In this document: positions 62,390 to 64,000 of the stretch, one piece after another
How positions within the stretch are numbered: position 1 is the first letter of the stretch
How the letters are laid out: every line of letters begins with the position of its first letter
DNA from: Nguyenibacter vanlangensis
Lineage (GTDB): Bacteria; Pseudomonadota; Alphaproteobacteria; Acetobacterales; Acetobacteraceae
NCBI RefSeq assembly: GCF_038719015.1
Contig: NZ_CP152276.1
Coordinates: 3,737,501-3,801,500, forward strand
Direction of reading: 5' to 3'
Length of the DNA: 64,000 bases
Position numbers and translations under genes: made by a program
Notes under the pieces: generated by a model
Told to the model about the DNA's origin: nothing
Database searches by the model: none
The model's input: only the letters and a program-made list of their open reading frames with translations

Positions 62390-64000
62390 TCACGGGTTGC
62401 GCGCCTCGGCCAGCATCCGCTCGATGCGGATCAGCTCGCCCAGCGACCAGGCCTGGAAAGGGCAGCCGCCCGGCACATGCGGCGGATCGCCGTCCGCGAC
62501 CTCCGACACATGGCCCAGTCCAGCCGTCTCGAGATGCGCCTGCAACGGCGCCAGGAACCGCGCGCGCGCCTCCGCCCGGGCGGCCGGCCCCGCGCCGCGC
62601 ACCCGCAGCCACGCCTCCACGAACGGCCCCATCAGCCAGGGCCAGACGGTTCCCTGGTGATAGGCCGCATCCCGCGCCGCCGGATCGCCGCGATAATGCG
62701 GCCGGTATTGCGGATCGTCCGGCGCCAGCGAGCGCAGCCCCAGCGGCGTCAGCAGCGCCCGTTCCACCAGGGCGACGACGCCACGCGCCAGATCGCCCTC
62801 CACCACGGGGCAAGGCAGCCCGCCCACCGCCAGGATCTGGTTCGGGCGGACGCACCCATCCGTCGCGCCGGGCCGATGGTCGGCATCGACCACGTCGAAC
62901 AGCCCCCCGCTGGCCGGGTCGGGAAACCGCGCGGCGAAGGCCGCCCGCGCCGCCCGCTCGACCGGCGCCCAGCGCGCCGACCACCGCCCGGCAATGAACA
63001 GGGCATTGATCCACAGCGCCTGGATCTCCACCGGCTTGCCGATGCGCGGCGTCACCGGCCGGTCGCCGATCCGCGCATCCATCCAGGTCAACTGGCTGCC
63101 CGGCACGCCGGCACGGACCAGCCCGTCGGCATCGCAGCCGATCCCGTGCCGCGTCCCGCGCAGATAGCCATCCAGGATCGCCTCCACCGCGGCGGCCAGC
63201 ACGGCTGCGTCGCGCGGCGCATGGCCGGCCGCCGCCGCCGCATCCAGGAAATCCCCGACCGCAACGACGAACCACAGCGACGCGTCCACCGCATTGAATT
63301 CGGCGACATCCCCCGCGTCGGTAAAGCGGTTGGGCAGCATGCCGCCATCCACCAGCCCCGCCCACAGGCACAGCAGCGCATCCGCCTCCTCCAGCCGCCC
63401 GGTCGCCAGCAACAGCCCCCGCATCGCGACGAAGCTGTCACGCCCCCAGTCGGTGAACCAGGGAAACCCGGCCAGGATCGTCCGGCCCCCACCCCGCCCG
63501 ACCACATAGCTCGCGGCCGCCACCCCATGCGGATCCGCCGCCCCCGCACGCCGCGCGCGCTCGGCACGGGCCAACCCCTCCGCCCGTTCCGCCGCTCCCT
63601 CCTGGGCCGCGGCCGGACCCGCCGCATCCTGCCCGCCCTCCGCCTGCAGGATCAGCACCGCCATGCCGTCCGTCGGCGCGAAGGTGAACCGCCCCGGCGA
63701 CGCCAGGTCCTCGACATCGTCCAGCCCGCGCGCCTGCTCCGCCCGATAGAGGAAATTCCGGTACCACACCGGCTCCGGCTGATACGCGCCGTTGCCCGCC
63801 GCGACGATCGCCGGCAGCGCGGCATAAGGCCGCCAGACGACGCACCCCTCCCGCACCGCGCTGCCCAGCGCGCAGACCGGATTCTCCCGGTGCAGCGCGT
63901 GATAATCGCGGCCCGAGAGCAGCGGCCGCACATGCAGCCGCCACGGGCCCACCCCCTCCTTGTCCAACCCCGCCGTGCCTGTCCACGCCGCGCAGGTCCA
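62390..64000 (-). CDS. Amylo-alpha-1,6-glucosidase / glycogen-debranching type enzyme (5' end outside window)
   Basis: About 536 residues are visible; the frame stays open to the right edge, so the N-terminus is missing. The N-terminal debranching domain ends with LHVRPLLSGRDYHALHREN. The GDE C-terminal (alpha/alpha)6 domain shows FPWFTDWGRDSFVAMRGLLL, DASLWFVVAVGDF, SQLTWMDARIGDRPVTPR and YHQGTVWPWLMGPF, all hallmarks of the family; the Asp in GRDSF and DAR are likely catalytic. It hydrolyses alpha-1,6 glucosyl branches. It forms an operon with the GH63-like enzyme. Confidence 0.92.
   Translation of the reverse strand, partial: WTCAAWTGTAGLDKEGVGPWRLHVRPLLSGRDYHALHRENPVCALGSAVREGCVVWRPYAALPAIVAAGNGAYQPEPVWYRNFLYRAEQARGLDDVEDLASPGRFTFAPTDGMAVLILQAEGGQDAAGPAAAQEGAAERAEGLARAERARRAGAADPHGVAAASYVVGRGGGRTILAGFPWFTDWGRDSFVAMRGLLLATGRLEEADALLCLWAGLVDGGMLPNRFTDAGDVAEFNAVDASLWFVVAVGDFLDAAAAAGHAPRDAAVLAAAVEAILDGYLRGTRHGIGCDADGLVRAGVPGSQLTWMDARIGDRPVTPRIGKPVEIQALWINALFIAGRWSARWAPVERAARAAFAARFPDPASGGLFDVVDADHRPGATDGCVRPNQILAVGGLPCPVVEGDLARGVVALVERALLTPLGLRSLAPDDPQYRPHYRGDPAARDAAYHQGTVWPWLMGPFVEAWLRVRGAGPAARAEARARFLAPLQAHLETAGLGHVSEVADGDPPHVPGGCPFQAWSLGELIRIERMLAEARNP

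Overview
The window reads as chromosomal DNA of a GC-rich alphaproteobacterium, most likely an acetic acid bacterium (Acetobacteraceae, Gluconacetobacter-like). This is inferred from the very GC-rich codon use, dense ATGA/GTGA-overlapping operons, long false reading frames opposite real genes, and protein families typical of that group. The genus cannot be fixed from sequence reading alone. No rRNA, tRNA, CRISPR array, transposase or phage structural gene was seen.

Layout. 1-4.1 kb: 3' end of a heavy-metal RND pump with its response regulator and histidine kinase. 4.1-13.2 kb: an XRE/S24-like regulator, a redoxin-2OG oxygenase fusion, a LysR/SDR divergent pair, an AtzH/HpxZ-like protein, siroheme synthase cysG, mobB and mobA, an AraC regulator and a DMT transporter. 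13.2-18.8 kb: cytochrome b561 with a catalase-related peroxidase, the divergent manganese pair mntH/mntR, and an exported amidohydrolase. 18.8-25.5 kb: a LysR regulator, a 2OG-Fe amino-acid dioxygenase and a LysE exporter (a probable hydroxy-amino-acid cassette), a decayed thrH-like remnant, a LysR/MFS pair and an exported M20 peptidase. 25.5-29.3 kb: a large inverted-repeat element, an orphan 576-aa protein and an 8-oxoguanine deaminase-like enzyme. 29.5-36.1 kb: a copper-resistance cluster (His/Met-rich small protein, CopA, CopB, TonB receptor, DUF2946-like protein).

36.4-53.6 kb: two diguanylate cyclases flank the most interesting region, 38.4-51.9 kb. A LysR regulator with two DNA-binding domains, an MFS porter, a TonB-dependent receptor and a second MFS porter lead into five tightly packed catabolic genes. 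These encode a HAL-family lyase without the MIO tripeptide, a hydantoinase-like amidohydrolase, an N-carbamoyl amino acid hydrolase, a DUF917 (thiohydantoin desulfurase) protein and a urocanase paralogue whose usual active-site Cys is Ala. Together they match the five steps known for ergothioneine catabolism: ergothioneine to thiourocanate plus trimethylamine, then thiooxoimidazolidine propionate, hydantoin propionate plus H2S, N-carbamoyl-glutamate and glutamate. Here they come with their own probable import and regulation genes. This is the main discovery candidate.

53.6-64 kb: a DUF3300/DUF2950 envelope pair, a lipoprotein, a bestrophin-like membrane protein, a patatin-like lipoprotein, a truncated MFS remnant, a GH63-like glucosidase and the 3' part of a glycogen-debranching-type amylo-alpha-1,6-glucosidase running off the right edge. 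A recurring feature is short tandem duplication with a 12-, 15- or 16-bp unit inside or beside genes.
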